Shown here one piece after another: positions 27,400-37,152 of a stretch of DNA of 64,000 bases. Position numbers and translations under genes: made by a program. This DNA comes from JASGIT01 sp047601665 (lineage in GTDB: Bacteria; Pseudomonadota; Gammaproteobacteria; Burkholderiales; Burkholderiaceae_C): assembly GCA_047601665.1 (NCBI GenBank), contig JASGIT010000001.1:2790001-2854000 (forward strand), in the 5' to 3' direction. Each line of letters begins with the position of its first letter. Positions within the stretch are counted from its first letter, which is position 1. The notes below the pieces were generated by a model. The model was not told the origin of the DNA, made no database searches, and saw only the letters and a list, made by a program, of their open reading frames with translations.

Positions 27400-28185
27400 T
27401 CAGCTCACGATGGATTGCTGCGCGATGCCGGCATCCACCAGCACGTGCTGTCCTGTCATGCCATCGCTGTCGTCGGCGGCCAGGAACAACGTGGGCCGCG
27501 CAACGTGGCCGGGGTCGAGGCGGATTTTCAGGCACTGGGCGTCGAGGAACTGCTGATCGGCCACCGGGTCGCGGTGCAGCGTGGTTTGCCGCTCGGTGAC
27601 GATAGCGCCGGGCACGATGGCGTTGACGCGGATGTTGCGTGCGCCGAGTTCGCGGGCCAGCGTGCGCGTGAGGCCCAGGATGCCGGCCTTGGCCGTCGTG
27701 TAGCCAACGAGGTTGGGCCGACCGCGCATCCACGACACAGAGCCCATGTTGATGATGGAGCCGCCGCCGGCAGCAGCCATGCCCGGCGCAACGGCCTGGA
27801 TCGCGAAGAAGTAATGCTTCAGGTTCAGGGCGATGCGCTCGTCCCAATAGTCGGAAGTGACGTCTTCCATGGCATGGCGGTCATCGCGGCCCGCATTGTT
27901 GACCAGCACGCGGATGGGGCCCAGTTTCTGCTCGACGCGGCTCAGCAGCGCCTGGTAGGCAGCCACGTCGCACACGTCGCAGGGCTCGAAATACGGTGCG
28001 GCATGTCCGGCCTCGACGACGGATTGGACGACGGTGGGGCCACCGTCGGCGCTCAGGCCGCAAAAGGCAACGCGCGCACCCTGCGCCGCGAAGCTACGAA
28101 CCAGCTCGGCACCGATGCCGGAGCTACCGCCGGAGACGAAGACCGTGCGGCCTTTCAGCGAGGGGTAAAGAGTGATGTTGCTCAT
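27400..28185 (-). CDS. Short-chain dehydrogenase/reductase, sugar-type
   Basis: 261 residues, classical SDR. The cofactor motif is FVSGGSSGIGAELVRSFAAQ, then NNAGRDD, and the catalytic Ser-Tyr-Lys lies in MGSVSWMRGRPNLVGYTTAK. Members next to lactonases and IlvD-type dehydratases usually oxidise the C1 of an aldose (L-arabinose, L-fucose or D-galactose dehydrogenase). The operon also holds a Gfo/Idh dehydrogenase that could do the same, so one of the two may act on another carbon. Four bases separate it from the lactonase gene. Confidence 0.8.
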   Translation of the reverse strand: MSNITLYPSLKGRTVFVSGGSSGIGAELVRSFAAQGARVAFCGLSADGGPTVVQSVVEAGHAAPYFEPCDVCDVAAYQALLSRVEQKLGPIRVLVNNAGRDDRHAMEDVTSDYWDERIALNLKHYFFAIQAVAPGMAAAGGGSIINMGSVSWMRGRPNLVGYTTAKAGILGLTRTLARELGARNIRVNAIVPGAIVTERQTTLHRDPVADQQFLDAQCLKIRLDPGHVARPTLFLAADDSDGMTGQHVLVDAGIAQQSIVS

Positions 28186-28189
28186 GGTT

Positions 28190-29074
28190 TCAGTTCACAA
28201 AATTCGCCGGAAGGCCGGGCACATCCACACGCAGCTGCAGCACGTGGCCGGAGAGCGGCATGGCGTCCAGTTCCTCGGGCGGGCGGTTCTCGCGGGCGGT
28301 GGTGATGTAGAGCGTGCGCAGATCCGGCCCGCCGAAGCAGGGCATCGTCGGGCAGCGCACGGGCAGGTGAAGGGTTCGCAAAATTTCGCCGTTCGGCGAC
28401 AGGCGCAGCAGGCGTGCGCCCTCGAACATCGCGACCCATAGGCAGCCCTCGGCATCGACAGCGGCGCCATCGGGCCGGCCGCCGTAGTGGTCGAGCGGGG
28501 CGCCGAGTTCGCGGCGGGGGAAGTTCCGCAGAACTTGCCGGGTGAATGGTGCTGTGGCACTCACCCTGTAATGCGTGTGGCCCCAGGTGTCGGACCAGTA
28601 CATCGTGCCGCCATCAGGGCTCCAGCCCAGGCCGTTGCTGACAGTCACGCCGCCGGCGATGCGCTCAAGCGCGCCGTCCGCCCAGCGGTAGAGCGCGGCG
28701 GCGGGCTGGTCGCGCGGCTCGTAGATGGTGCCGACCCAGAACGCGCCGTCCGGGCCGGTCTTGCCGTCGTTGAAGCGCTCGACGGCGCTGTCATAGGGCG
28801 GCTCGCATAGCAGGGCCGAGGCGCCGGTGGCTGGGGCGAAGTGCCACAGTCCGTCGCGCCGCGCCAGCAGCAGCGTGCCGTCCCGAAAGGGAGCGCAGCA
28901 GGCCACGTCGCTGTCGAAGCGCCAGGCATGGTGCTTGCCGCTGGCAGGGTCGAAGCGGTTCAACCGCCGGCCAACGATGTCGCACCAGTACAGCACGTGC
29001 TCGGTGGGGTGCCACAGCGGCGATTCGCCAACGATGCTGGCGGGGACGGGCAGGGCTTGGAGGTCGTCCATCAT
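28190..29074 (-). CDS. SMP-30/gluconolactonase family sugar lactonase
   Basis: 294 residues, six-bladed beta-propeller. The metal ligands are visible: Glu17 (SIVGESPLWHP), the Asn in VSNGLGWSPDGGTMYWSDTW and the Asp in RPDGAAVDAEGCLWVAMFEG. These enzymes hydrolyse aldonolactones (L-arabinono-, xylono-, glucono- or galactonolactone) to the free aldonate. The start at 29074 directly abuts the epimerase stop. In the operon it provides the step between the dehydrogenase and the IlvD-type dehydratase. Confidence 0.85.
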   Translation of the reverse strand: MMDDLQALPVPASIVGESPLWHPTEHVLYWCDIVGRRLNRFDPASGKHHAWRFDSDVACCAPFRDGTLLLARRDGLWHFAPATGASALLCEPPYDSAVERFNDGKTGPDGAFWVGTIYEPRDQPAAALYRWADGALERIAGGVTVSNGLGWSPDGGTMYWSDTWGHTHYRVSATAPFTRQVLRNFPRRELGAPLDHYGGRPDGAAVDAEGCLWVAMFEGARLLRLSPNGEILRTLHLPVRCPTMPCFGGPDLRTLYITTARENRPPEELDAMPLSGHVLQLRVDVPGLPANFVN

Positions 29075-29920
29075 TCAGCGGGCCTTGATCTGCAATGTCA
29101 TCTCGGCCTCGGTTGTTGCGCCGGGTGCGAGCGCAATCAGGCCGTGGGCGGAGGGGTCGTCGAGGTGGATCGCGTCGTTGGCGTGGCCCACCGGCTCCAC
29201 GCAGAAGAAGTCGCGGCCGGGCGGCGTGAAGACGACGGCGTGGCGTAGCGTCGAGCCCAGGCGCAGTTCGAAGCATTCGTCCTCGATGACGGCCATGCCG
29301 TTCCAGCCGGCGAAGCAGTGGTCGTAATGCAACGCCGCGACCGGGGCGTCAATGCCCGGCAAGGGCACCGCGTGCGTGGGCAGTTGCCGAGCATCGGACT
29401 CCCAGCGCGATTCCAGGGCCATGCGCAGGCGGCTGTGTTGGCGGCGTGGGAAGTAAGGATGCCAGCCCAGGCCGACAGGCTGCTCGCGCGCGTCCGTGTT
29501 GACCAGAGTGAGCCGCATCACCAGCCGCCCCTCTTCCAGTGCGATGCGCTGGTATGCGTCGAAGGCAAAGGGCCAGTGCGCATCGGGCTTGTGGCGGTAG
29601 TTCAATGCAACAGAGTGGCCATCGTGTCCCTCGACCTGCCAGGCACGCAGCCAGCCCACGCCATGCAGCGAGTGCGGGCTGTCGTCGAAATTTGGCGCCG
29701 TCGTGTACTCGTTTCCCTGCCAGCGGAAGCGGCGAAAGCCCAGCCGGTTGGAGTAGGGCAGCAGCGGGAATGAGGCCGACGTGCGCGGGCCCGTCAGCGC
29801 AGCCGGCTCGGTGGAGCGCAGCACCGGCACGCTGCCGTGCCAGAGCCCGGCCACGCTGCCGCCCAGATCGGGCCGCAGCGCCAGGCGCAGTGCGCCCGCG
29901 TTCAACTCGACAACTTGCAT
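29075..29920 (-). CDS. Aldose 1-epimerase (mutarotase)
   Basis: 281 residues from the ATG at 29920; a GTG two codons upstream is an alternative. Mutarotase motifs: FPLLPYSNRLGFRRFRWQG, SPHSLHGVGWLRAW (catalytic-type His), GLGWHPYFPRR (second His) and FFCVEPVGHANDAI (catalytic Glu). It interconverts the alpha and beta anomers so that an anomer-specific dehydrogenase can work. This supports a reducing aldose as the pathway substrate. Confidence 0.82.
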   Translation of the reverse strand: MQVVELNAGALRLALRPDLGGSVAGLWHGSVPVLRSTEPAALTGPRTSASFPLLPYSNRLGFRRFRWQGNEYTTAPNFDDSPHSLHGVGWLRAWQVEGHDGHSVALNYRHKPDAHWPFAFDAYQRIALEEGRLVMRLTLVNTDAREQPVGLGWHPYFPRRQHSRLRMALESRWESDARQLPTHAVPLPGIDAPVAALHYDHCFAGWNGMAVIEDECFELRLGSTLRHAVVFTPPGRDFFCVEPVGHANDAIHLDDPSAHGLIALAPGATTEAEMTLQIKAR

Positions 29921-29932
29921 TGCCACCCGGGA

Positions 29933-31051
29933 TCACCAGCCTGCGGGCAGCATGTCGCGCAGTTCAACCGGCTGGCCGGTCTCGATGCTGCGGTGGGCGG
30001 CCAGGCCCACGGCGACGCAGCGCAGCCCTTCCTCCAGCGGAATTTCGGCTGGCTTGCCTTGGCGGATCGCGTCCAGAAAATGCTGGTGCTCGATGTAGGA
30101 TGCGCCGAAATGCTGGCCCAGGTACTTGATGTTGGTGTCGCGGATCTGCCGCACCGATACCCCGCGCGCCGTGCCCGAGGGCTGACCCCAGACTTCGCGC
30201 CGGCCCCAGTCCTCGCGCCGGCCGTAGCGCAGCACGCCCGAGGGCAGCAGCGATTCGAGCTTGCCTTCGGCGCCGACGATCGTTACATGCTCGTTGTCGA
30301 TCGAGTTCTCGGCGAACATGCACAGATCCAGGGACGCCCGTGCGCCGGACGGGTACTCGACGATCACGTAGGCGCTGTCGAGGATGTCGGGCGTCTTGCC
30401 GTCGTAGCGTTCGTCGAGGTGGTTGACGCGCTGCCCGCCCGAGGCGAACACGCGCAGCGGCTTCTCCTTCAGGATGAAGTCCATCAGGTTGAAGTAATGG
30501 CAGCACTTCTCGACCAGCGTGCCGCCGGTATTGGCGGTGAAGCGGTTCCAGTCGCCGACCTTGGGATAGAACGGCTCGCGGTGTTCGCGGATGGCGACCT
30601 GGTGCATCGTGCCGACGCCGCCTTCGTGCGCGATGCGGATCATCTCGGCCACCGGCGGCATGTAGCGGTATTCCTGCGCTACCCATACGATACCCTTGCG
30701 GCCCTGGGCCAGGCGCAGCATCTCGACGCCGTCTTCGACCCTGGTGACCAGCGGCTTTTCCACCAGGATGTGCAGGTCGGTTGCCAGCGCATCGCGCATC
30801 ATCTCGATGTGCGTGAAGTTCGGCGTTGCGATGACCACCGCGTCGCACAGGCCGCTGGCCAGCAGGGCCTTGTGGTCCGTGAACGCCCTGGGCGGCTGAA
30901 AGGGCAGCAAGGCCAGCGCTGCATCAAGGCTGGGCTGGTGAGGATCGGCGATGGCCGTCACCTGGACACCGTTCAGGGCCTTGAGGTTCTCTATGTGCTC
31001 GCGGCCCATGCTGCCGCAGCCGATGATGCCGTAACGAATGATCGTGTCCAT
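29933..31051 (-). CDS. Gfo/Idh/MocA-family oxidoreductase
   Basis: 372 residues. The N-terminal Rossmann fold starts IRYGIIGCGSMGREHIENLK, and ILVEKPLVTRVEDGVEML holds the EKP motif with the conserved Lys. The C-terminal sheet domain contains NTGGTLVEKCCHYFNLMDFI. The family includes L-arabinose/D-galactose 1-dehydrogenases and inositol or glucose-fructose oxidoreductases, so this is a candidate first enzyme for the imported sugar. The start at 31051 (MDTIIRYG) has only a weak ribosome-binding site; the longer upstream frame lacks family sequence. Confidence 0.82.
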   Translation of the reverse strand: MDTIIRYGIIGCGSMGREHIENLKALNGVQVTAIADPHQPSLDAALALLPFQPPRAFTDHKALLASGLCDAVVIATPNFTHIEMMRDALATDLHILVEKPLVTRVEDGVEMLRLAQGRKGIVWVAQEYRYMPPVAEMIRIAHEGGVGTMHQVAIREHREPFYPKVGDWNRFTANTGGTLVEKCCHYFNLMDFILKEKPLRVFASGGQRVNHLDERYDGKTPDILDSAYVIVEYPSGARASLDLCMFAENSIDNEHVTIVGAEGKLESLLPSGVLRYGRREDWGRREVWGQPSGTARGVSVRQIRDTNIKYLGQHFGASYIEHQHFLDAIRQGKPAEIPLEEGLRCVAVGLAAHRSIETGQPVELRDMLPAGW

Positions 31052-31080
31052 GATGTCCGTGGAGGGTGGTAAAGAAAGAC

Positions 31081-32202
31081 TTAGAAGGTCGTCGCGAGGC
31101 CGACCGAGAAGGCGCGCACGCCGCGGCCAAAGTCGTCCGGCGCGAAGCCGTTCAGCGAATTGGCGGAGTTCGCGCCGTTTCGTACCTTGGCGAGCGAGGT
31201 GTACAGCTCGGTGCGCTTGGACAGGAAGTAGTGGTAACCGATGCCCCAGCCAGAGGAGTTGCAGGCGACGCAGTTGCTGATTTTCTTGTTGGCGTAGTTG
31301 ACCCACAGCTCGCTGCTCGGGAACCAGTAGGAGGCGCCGAGCATCCAGTCATGCCCCTTCAGCTCGCCATTGCCGGTCGACTCCATCTTCCAGGGGTGCA
31401 CGTTGCCCCACAGCTTGACGTTGGGCGTCACCGCATACATGGCGCTGGCCAACTGCTCGCTGACGGTCTGCGTGGCGCCGCTGGCCGTCACGATGCCCCG
31501 TTTGCGCGACGCCGCGACGGAGGCGTAGAGCGATTCGTTCTTGTATTCGACGTTGCCGCTGAAGAGCTTGCCGGTGCCCGCAGCCGTGTAGCCCTCGGGC
31601 AGTTCGACGGCGAGCATCGCGGTGACGCCGCCGAAGGACGGCGTCTTGTAGACGATCAGGTTGTCCTCGAAGGCCGAGGTGATGCCGAGCGAATAGACAC
31701 CGCCAGCCACCGAATCCAGTGTGCCGCCGGACTGGATCGGAGAAGCCGATGCGCGGATGCGCGCGAAGTTGCTCCGCTGGACGGATTGCACCGCGCTGTA
31801 GCCGTGCAGCTTCAGCGGCCCGGTGTCGTCGGCGAACAGGAAAGACCAGAAGATCGGCGAGTATTGGCGGCCGAGCGTGACGGTGCCGTAGCTCTTGCTG
31901 GACAGGCCGACGTAGGAGCCGGCATTCCAGAACTTCGAGGCGCTTTGCGGCGCGCCGGTGTCGGCATTGAAGCGGTTCTCGAGGTAGAAGAGCGCGGACA
32001 GGCCGCCGCCGAGGTCTTCGTTGCCGCGCAGGATCAGACGCGAGGCCGTGTAGGTGCCGCTGTCCATGCGCGTGGTCGTGTTGACGCCGGTGTTGACGTT
32101 TTGTACGCCCATGTCGACGCGGCCGGCAAGCGTCACGTTGCTTTGTGCGAACGCCGTGGCACTGCCCAGCGCAAGGGCAAGAAGGGGGGCGATTTTTTTC
32201 AT
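31081..32202 (-). CDS. Burkholderiales-type trimeric porin (Omp32-like)
   Basis: 373 residues. The signal peptide ends AFAQ-S (about residue 20) and is followed by SNVTLAGRVDMGVQNVNTG, the usual first strand of Gram-negative porins of this order. GTVTLGRQYSPIFW and a terminal phenylalanine (SVGLATTF) mark a 16-stranded barrel inserted by BamA. The ATG has AGGAG upstream. Its place directly after the ABC permease genes suggests an outer-membrane channel for the same sugar. Confidence 0.88.
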   Translation of the reverse strand: MKKIAPLLALALGSATAFAQSNVTLAGRVDMGVQNVNTGVNTTTRMDSGTYTASRLILRGNEDLGGGLSALFYLENRFNADTGAPQSASKFWNAGSYVGLSSKSYGTVTLGRQYSPIFWSFLFADDTGPLKLHGYSAVQSVQRSNFARIRASASPIQSGGTLDSVAGGVYSLGITSAFEDNLIVYKTPSFGGVTAMLAVELPEGYTAAGTGKLFSGNVEYKNESLYASVAASRKRGIVTASGATQTVSEQLASAMYAVTPNVKLWGNVHPWKMESTGNGELKGHDWMLGASYWFPSSELWVNYANKKISNCVACNSSGWGIGYHYFLSKRTELYTSLAKVRNGANSANSLNGFAPDDFGRGVRAFSVGLATTF

Positions 32203-32252
32203 GAAGTCTCCTGTTGCTTGTGGTTGAAGGCGAAAAGGGGGAATGGATGGAC

Positions 32253-33083
32253 TCAGCCCTTGAGGCCACCCTGGGTGAGCCCGCCGACGACGCGCTCCTG
32301 GAACACCGCGATCAGCACCGCTATGGGCACGATGGCGACGATCAGGGCGGCAGAGATCGTGGGCCAGGGGAAGGTGAACTCGCCTTGGTACAGCGAGATG
32401 CCGACGGGCAGCGTGCGCATGGAGGCGCTGGAGTTCAGCGACAGCGCGAGCAGGAATTCGTCCCAGGCGTTGACGAAGCCGAGGATGCCGGCCGTGAACA
32501 CTCCCGGTGCGGCCAGCGGCACGACGACGCGCACCAGTGCTCCGAGCCGTGTGCAGCCGTCGATCATGGCGGCGTTCTCCAGGTCCTTGGGAATGCTCTG
32601 GAAGAAGCTCACCAGCACCAGCGTGCACACCGGCAGGTTGAGCACCGTGTAGGGGAGCACTAGCGCCGTGTAGCTGTTGAGCAGGTCCAACTGGCGCATC
32701 GTCTCGAAGATCGGCACCAGCAGCGTGACCAGTGGGAACATGCTGGAGGCGACGATGCAGGTCAGGATCAACTGGCGGCGCTTCAGGTTCAACCGTGCGA
32801 TCGCGTAGGCCGCCGCCGAGGCGACCAGCAGCGACAGCGCTGTGGACAGCAAGGCCACCATGAAGCTGTTGCCCAAGTACTTCAGCAGCGGCTGGTCGGT
32901 GAAGGCGCGAACGTAGTTCTCCAGCACCGGGTGGTGCGGCCAGTAGGTGATGGGCTTGCTGACGAGCTCGCCTTCGGTCTTCAGCGAAGTCAGCAGAATC
33001 CAGACGGCTGGGAAGAAGCCGTTGACCACCACCATCGTTGCGGCGGCGAAACGCAGCCACTTCGAGTCGAAGAGGTTTTTCAT
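32253..33083 (-). CDS. CUT1 sugar ABC transporter permease (MalG/UgpE-like)
   Basis: 276 residues with six predicted membrane helices. The EAA loop that contacts the ATPase reads LENAAMIDGCTRLGALVRVV. N-terminal region: TMVVVNGFFPAVWILLTSLK. The start at 33083 overlaps the stop of the first permease (TGATG), with AAGGA upstream. It forms the heterodimeric inner-membrane channel with the neighbouring permease. Confidence 0.9.
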   Translation of the reverse strand: MKNLFDSKWLRFAAATMVVVNGFFPAVWILLTSLKTEGELVSKPITYWPHHPVLENYVRAFTDQPLLKYLGNSFMVALLSTALSLLVASAAAYAIARLNLKRRQLILTCIVASSMFPLVTLLVPIFETMRQLDLLNSYTALVLPYTVLNLPVCTLVLVSFFQSIPKDLENAAMIDGCTRLGALVRVVVPLAAPGVFTAGILGFVNAWDEFLLALSLNSSASMRTLPVGISLYQGEFTFPWPTISAALIVAIVPIAVLIAVFQERVVGGLTQGGLKG

Positions 33084-33964
33084 CAGGCATTCCTTCCGAT
33101 GCGCTTCAGGTAGAAGCCGGTGACCACGAGCGAGATCAGGAACATCAGCACGGCCAGCGTGGAGCCGTAGCCGACATCGAGGTAGTCGATGGTGGTGGCG
33201 TGGATCAGCATCGCCAGCGTCTGCGTCGAGTTGCCAGGACCGCCGTGGGTCATGGTCACGGGGATGTCGAAGGTCTGCAGCGCGGTGATGGTTCGGAAGA
33301 TCAGCGCGACGATGATGGACGGCATCAGCATCGGAATCGTGATCTGCCAGAACTGCTGCCACTTGTTCGCGCCGTCCACCTCGGCCGCCTCGTACAGCGA
33401 CTTCGGGATCATCTGCAGGCCGGCGAGCAGGATCAGCGCCATGAAGGACGAGGTCTTCCAGATGATGGCCAGGCAGATGGCAGCGAAGGCCAGTTTGGGC
33501 GAGAGCAGCCACATCGTCGGCTCGATGCCGAGCAGCCGGTGCAGCACGTCGTTGACGACGCCGAACTCGGTGTGGAAGAACCACGCGAAAATCAGGCCGA
33601 CGAAGGCCAGCGGCAATGCCCAGGGCAGCAGCAGTGCCAGCCGCACCGGCCAGCGGCGGCGGAACGGCAGGTTGGCCAGCATGGCCAGGCCCAGGCCCGC
33701 GACCAGCGCGCCGGGCACGGTAATGACCGTGATCAGCAGCGTGTTTTTGGCGGCGTTCCAGAAGTCCGGGTCCTGCAGCGCCATGGCGTAGTTTTCGAAG
33801 CCGACGAACTGGGCCGCGTCACCCGACAGGCGCAGGTCAAAGAAGCTGTTCCAGATCAGCTTGCCGATCGGGTACACGACGATCAGGGCCAGCAGCAGGA
33901 AGGCCGGCGCCAGCAGCAGGAAGGCGAGCATTCTCTCGCCAGGATCCTTGAGTTTCTCGAACAT
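33083..33964 (-). CDS. CUT1 sugar ABC transporter permease (MalF/UgpA-like)
   Basis: 293 residues. Helices begin at AFLLLAPAFLLLALIVVYPI. The EAA motif is LYEAAEVDGANKWQQFWQIT, followed by IPMLMPSIIVALIFRTITAL. The ATG at 33964 is 14 bases after the binding-protein stop; a GTG three codons upstream is possible and neither has a clear ribosome-binding site. Partner of the downstream MalG-like permease. Confidence 0.9.
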   Translation of the reverse strand: MFEKLKDPGERMLAFLLLAPAFLLLALIVVYPIGKLIWNSFFDLRLSGDAAQFVGFENYAMALQDPDFWNAAKNTLLITVITVPGALVAGLGLAMLANLPFRRRWPVRLALLLPWALPLAFVGLIFAWFFHTEFGVVNDVLHRLLGIEPTMWLLSPKLAFAAICLAIIWKTSSFMALILLAGLQMIPKSLYEAAEVDGANKWQQFWQITIPMLMPSIIVALIFRTITALQTFDIPVTMTHGGPGNSTQTLAMLIHATTIDYLDVGYGSTLAVLMFLISLVVTGFYLKRIGRNA

Positions 33965-33978
33965 GGCGCGCACCCGGT

Positions 33979-35238
33979 TCAGCGCATCACGCGGCGCAGG
34001 CGGCTCTCGATCTCGGCCACGCCTTCGTCGGGTTTCTTCGTGCGGGCCAGCACGGCGCTGGTGGTCGTGCGGATGGTGTCGCTGACCTGGCCGTAGTCGC
34101 GCGACATCGGGCGGCTGCGGCCTGCGATGACCACGGCGCCTGCATCCTTGAACCAGGGGACTGCCTTGACCACGTCCGCATCCGTGTAAACGTCGGCGTA
34201 GGTGGGCAGCAGCGAACCCTGGATGGCGAGGAACTTGCTGGACTCCGGGCTCGCCAGGAACTTCACGAGTTTGGCGCTTTCGGCCTTGGACTTGGAAAAA
34301 GCGCTGACCGCCCACTGCCAGCCGCCGACGCAGGTGGCGCTCTTGCCGCCGGGCATGGCCGGCAGCGGCATCACGCCGACCTTGCCCTGCACCTTGCTGT
34401 CCTTGTCCTGCTGGAAGCGGTCCCAGGCGAAGCCCCAGTTCACTGCGAAGACGACTTGGCCCGCCTTGAATTCATTGACGGTGTCGGGCGTCTTGACCTC
34501 GGCGACGTTCTTCTTGATGACGCCCGCATCGACCATGTCCAGCCAGTTCTGCAGTCCCTTGGCGGCGGCGGTCTTGTCCAGCGTCAGCTTGCCGGACGCA
34601 TCGTTGAACTCCTTGCCCTGGCTCCAGTAGGGCAGCAGGAAGGTACAGACGGCGCCCTCGATCGGCGCGCCCTGAATGGACAGGCCCTGCAGGTTGGCAT
34701 TGCCTTCGCCGGCCTGGATCTTCTTGGATGCGGCGCTGAGTTCGTCCCAGGTCTTGGGCTCGGCGAGCTTGTACTTTTCGAGCAGATCCTTGCGGTAGTA
34801 CATGAACAGCGCGTCGGCAAAGGCCGGCATGGCGGCCAGCTTGCCTTGCACGATGTCGGCGCTGGCGTACACCGGCAGATAGGGCTTGAGCGCGGTGGCG
34901 GCGTTGCCGAGGTAGGCATCCAGCGGCTCCAGCCAGCCCGCGCTGTAGTACTGGGCCGGGTTGACGATGTCGATCATGTAGACGTCGATGGCCGGATCCT
35001 TGGCGTTCAGCACCGTGCTGAGGTACTGGCGCTGCAATTCGGACGTGGCGCCGCCGGTCTCCATCTCGACGGTGACGCCGGGATTCCTGGCCTGGTATTG
35101 GTCGAAGAGCTTGCGCATCAGGTCGGGGCGCTGGCCGGAGCCGCCGGCGAACACGCGCAGCTTGGTCGGGGCCTGGGCCATTGCGCTGGTGGCGGCGATC
35201 AGCAGGGCGGTCGCGGCGATGAGGGTGCGTCGTTGCAT
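33979..35238 (-). CDS. Sugar ABC transporter substrate-binding protein (CUT1)
   Basis: 419 residues with a Sec signal peptide (LIAATALLIAATSAMA-QA). The mature part has the family-1 extracellular binding fold: KLFDQYQARNPGVTVEMETG, IDVYMIDIVNPAQYYSAGW, MPAFADALFMYYRKDLLEKY and GGWQWAVSAFSKSKAESAKL. It resembles trehalose/maltose-type binding proteins, but the ligand cannot be read from the sequence. A good AAGGAG site precedes the ATG at 35238. Confidence 0.88.
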   Translation of the reverse strand: MQRRTLIAATALLIAATSAMAQAPTKLRVFAGGSGQRPDLMRKLFDQYQARNPGVTVEMETGGATSELQRQYLSTVLNAKDPAIDVYMIDIVNPAQYYSAGWLEPLDAYLGNAATALKPYLPVYASADIVQGKLAAMPAFADALFMYYRKDLLEKYKLAEPKTWDELSAASKKIQAGEGNANLQGLSIQGAPIEGAVCTFLLPYWSQGKEFNDASGKLTLDKTAAAKGLQNWLDMVDAGVIKKNVAEVKTPDTVNEFKAGQVVFAVNWGFAWDRFQQDKDSKVQGKVGVMPLPAMPGGKSATCVGGWQWAVSAFSKSKAESAKLVKFLASPESSKFLAIQGSLLPTYADVYTDADVVKAVPWFKDAGAVVIAGRSRPMSRDYGQVSDTIRTTTSAVLARTKKPDEGVAEIESRLRRVMR

Positions 35239-35277
35239 GGTGGGTGTCTCCTTGGGGTGTTCTGGTTGTCGTGCGCC

Positions 35278-36344
<1,067 letters not shown>

Positions 36345-36345
<1 letters not shown>

Positions 36346-37139
36346 CAGTAAGCTCCTTGCGGGGCGGATGGCGTGTGCGGCGTCTGGCGAATCGTCCCCA
36401 GCGCGGCCTGGGCGGCACGCATCAGAAAGCCCAGGTCGGATGCGATGGCCACAAAATCGAAGCCCATCTCGCGGTACAGCGCGACGACTTCGGGCGTGCC
36501 GCCGACGGTGCCGATGGGCTTGCCCAGCGCCTTGGCACGGGCCACGACCTGACGGGTCAATGCCAGCACGTCGGGGTGGGTCAATTGGCCTACGTGGCCC
36601 ATCGTCGCAGAGAGGTCGCCCGGGCCGACGAACAGTGCATCGACGCCATCGATGGCGGCGATTTCGTCGACGCGCTCGATGGCTGCGGGCGTTTCCAGTT
36701 GCACGATAACGCTAATACCCTGGTTGGCCGTCGTCAGGTAGTGGGGCGCCGTGCCGAAGCGCGACGCGCGGCTCATGCCGGCCATGCCGCGAATGCCTTC
36801 GGGCGGATAGCGGCAGGCAGCCACGGCGGCGCGCGCCTCGTCGGCATCCTGCACAAAGGGGATCAGAAGCGTCTGCGCACCCGCGTCAAGCACGCGCTTG
36901 AGGCCGACCGTGTCGTTCCAGGGCACGCGCACGACGGGGAGCATCTTCGTTCCGGCGACGGCCTGCAGCATGTGCACCAGCGTCATCAGGTCGATGGGCG
37001 TGTGCTCCATGTCCACCACGCCCCAGTCGTACCCCGCGCAGCCGACGGCCTCGGCGACCAGGGGGCTGGCCGACATGACCCAGGTTCCAACGGGGGGCTC
37101 GCCGCCGGCACGGGCCAGCAGTTGCTGAAAGGAATTCAT
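36345..37139 (-). CDS. HpcH/HpaI-family class II aldolase (2-keto-3-deoxy-aldonate type)
   Basis: 264 residues. The (beta/alpha)8 barrel shows DWGVVDMEHTPIDLMTLVHM with His46, metal ligands Glu149 (IVQLETPAAIERV) and Asp175 (LFVGPGDLSATMG), and KRVLDAGAQTLLIPFVQDAD. The family splits 2-keto-3-deoxy sugar acids into pyruvate plus an aldehyde: glycolaldehyde from pentoses, glyceraldehyde from hexoses, lactaldehyde from 6-deoxyhexoses. It comes directly after the IlvD-type dehydratase, which would supply its substrate. GAGGAG precedes the ATG. Confidence 0.85.
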
Positions 37140-37152
37140 CGCACTTGTCTCC